This document shows, piece after piece, positions 6,432-6,820 of a DNA stretch of 6,820 nt. The position numbers and the translations under genes were made by a program. The notes beneath the pieces are model-generated. The model saw nothing but the letters and a program-made list of their open reading frames with translations, had not been told where the DNA came from and did not search any database. The stretch is from Chloroflexota bacterium (GTDB lineage: Bacteria; Chloroflexota; UBA6077): the NCBI GenBank assembly GCA_021786215.1, contig JAJYNT010000356.1:1-6820 (forward strand), read 5' to 3'. Numbering within the stretch: position 1 is the stretch's first letter; each line of letters starts with the position of its first letter.

Positions 6432-6820
6432 TCAACAGGATGCGCTCCCGCGCCACCTCCGGTCCAGCGTGCGCTGAATCTCCAATATTTCGTCCTCGCC
6501 CAGCTTGTCGAACCGTCGCTGCGCCCGTATATACTCCCGAACCGGAAGCCGCTGCGGTGGGCGGTAGCTCTCCTTTCTCTCTCCCCCCACGATCTCCACC
6601 AGAGGCCACAGCCCCGTCTCCACCGCCATTCGTGCCATCCGAACCGTCTGGTCCGGAGGATACCCCCAGCCCTGAGGCTGGGGCGTGAGCACATGGATGT
6701 AGCGAAAGCCCTTGATATCCTTCGCCCTCTTCACCTTCGAAATGAAGTCCGCGGGGTAGGCGATGCTCGCGCTGGCCACGTAGGGTATCCCGTGGCTCGC
6801 CATAATCGCGATCATGTCCT
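6432..6820 (-). CDS. porB: 2-oxoacid (pyruvate):ferredoxin oxidoreductase beta subunit, C-terminal fragment (cut by window edge)
   Basis: About 129 C-terminal codons are visible; the 5' part lies beyond the right edge, so any in-frame ATG here (for example at 6815) is internal. The beta subunit carries the thiamine diphosphate site of the enzyme that oxidatively decarboxylates pyruvate to acetyl-CoA and reduces ferredoxin. The visible part shows the family's conserved C-terminal half: DMIAIMASHGIPYVASAS at the edge, then AYPADFISKVKRAKDIKG, YIHVLTPQPQGWGYPP, ARMAVETGLWPLVEI and a basic tail with VREYIRAQRRFDKL. The TPP-binding motif itself is outside the window, so pyruvate specificity over other 2-oxoacids is presumed from resemblance to PorB. 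It ends 212 bases before nusA and is probably the last gene of a separate por operon. Confidence 0.88.
   Translation of the reverse strand, partial: DMIAIMASHGIPYVASASIAYPADFISKVKRAKDIKGFRYIHVLTPQPQGWGYPPDQTVRMARMAVETGLWPLVEIVGGERKESYRPPQRLPVREYIRAQRRFDKLGEDEILEIQRTLDRRWRGSASC

Noticed and set aside
6140..6688. 182-codon plus-strand frame across the nusA leader into porB
   Set aside because: It is antisense to two conserved genes, is Pro/Ser/Arg-rich with no domain, and has no ribosome site I can defend.
1..6820. Novel defence, mobile or CRISPR system; tRNA or rRNA genes
   Set aside because: I read both strands and found no repeat arrays, insertion-sequence ends, transposase or integrase frames, or tRNA-like cloverleafs. 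Nearly all bases are taken up by conserved housekeeping genes.

Overview
This window is bacterial chromosomal DNA, and every gene I can support lies on the minus strand, so transcription runs from position 6820 towards 1. It holds a long, gap-free stretch of the conserved translation and transcription housekeeping cluster: nusA, rnpM (ylxR), infB, rbfA, nrnA (DHH phosphoesterase), truB and ribF. Just upstream, at the right edge, is the 3' end of a pyruvate:ferredoxin oxidoreductase beta subunit gene (porB-like).

Layout in order of transcription: partial porB (edge to 6432); a 212-base intergenic region (6220-6431) with a good promoter and, downstream of it, a textbook intrinsic terminator, both on the minus strand; nusA (6219-5134); rnpM (5130-4798); infB (4778-2877); rbfA (2857-2507); nrnA (2500-1475); truB (1478-570); and ribF (573 off the left edge). 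Spacers within the cluster are 3, 19, 19 and 6 bases, followed by two 4-base stop/start overlaps (GTGA and ATGA). This points to one operon with translational coupling in its distal half.

The genes work together in RNA and ribosome metabolism. NusA controls pausing and termination, RnpM is an RNA-binding modulator linked to RNase P, IF2 delivers initiator tRNA, and RbfA matures the 30S subunit. NrnA degrades nanoRNA and pAp, TruB makes pseudouridine-55 in tRNA, and RibF makes FMN and FAD. The gene order is that of Firmicutes and related Gram-positive-type or deep-branching phyla. The sequence is GC-rich and uses GTG starts for nrnA and truB, and the neighbouring POR gene suggests anaerobic or fermentative metabolism. 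I cannot name the phylum with confidence; a Chloroflexota- or Firmicutes-like lineage, or a candidate phylum, is a guess.

I see no mobile element, CRISPR array, tRNA, rRNA or novel multi-gene system. The points most worth attention are the nusA leader, where a terminator sits between the promoter and the start codon (a possible attenuation or NusA autoregulation switch), and the absence of rimP and of a YlxQ/L7Ae-type gene from their usual slots.
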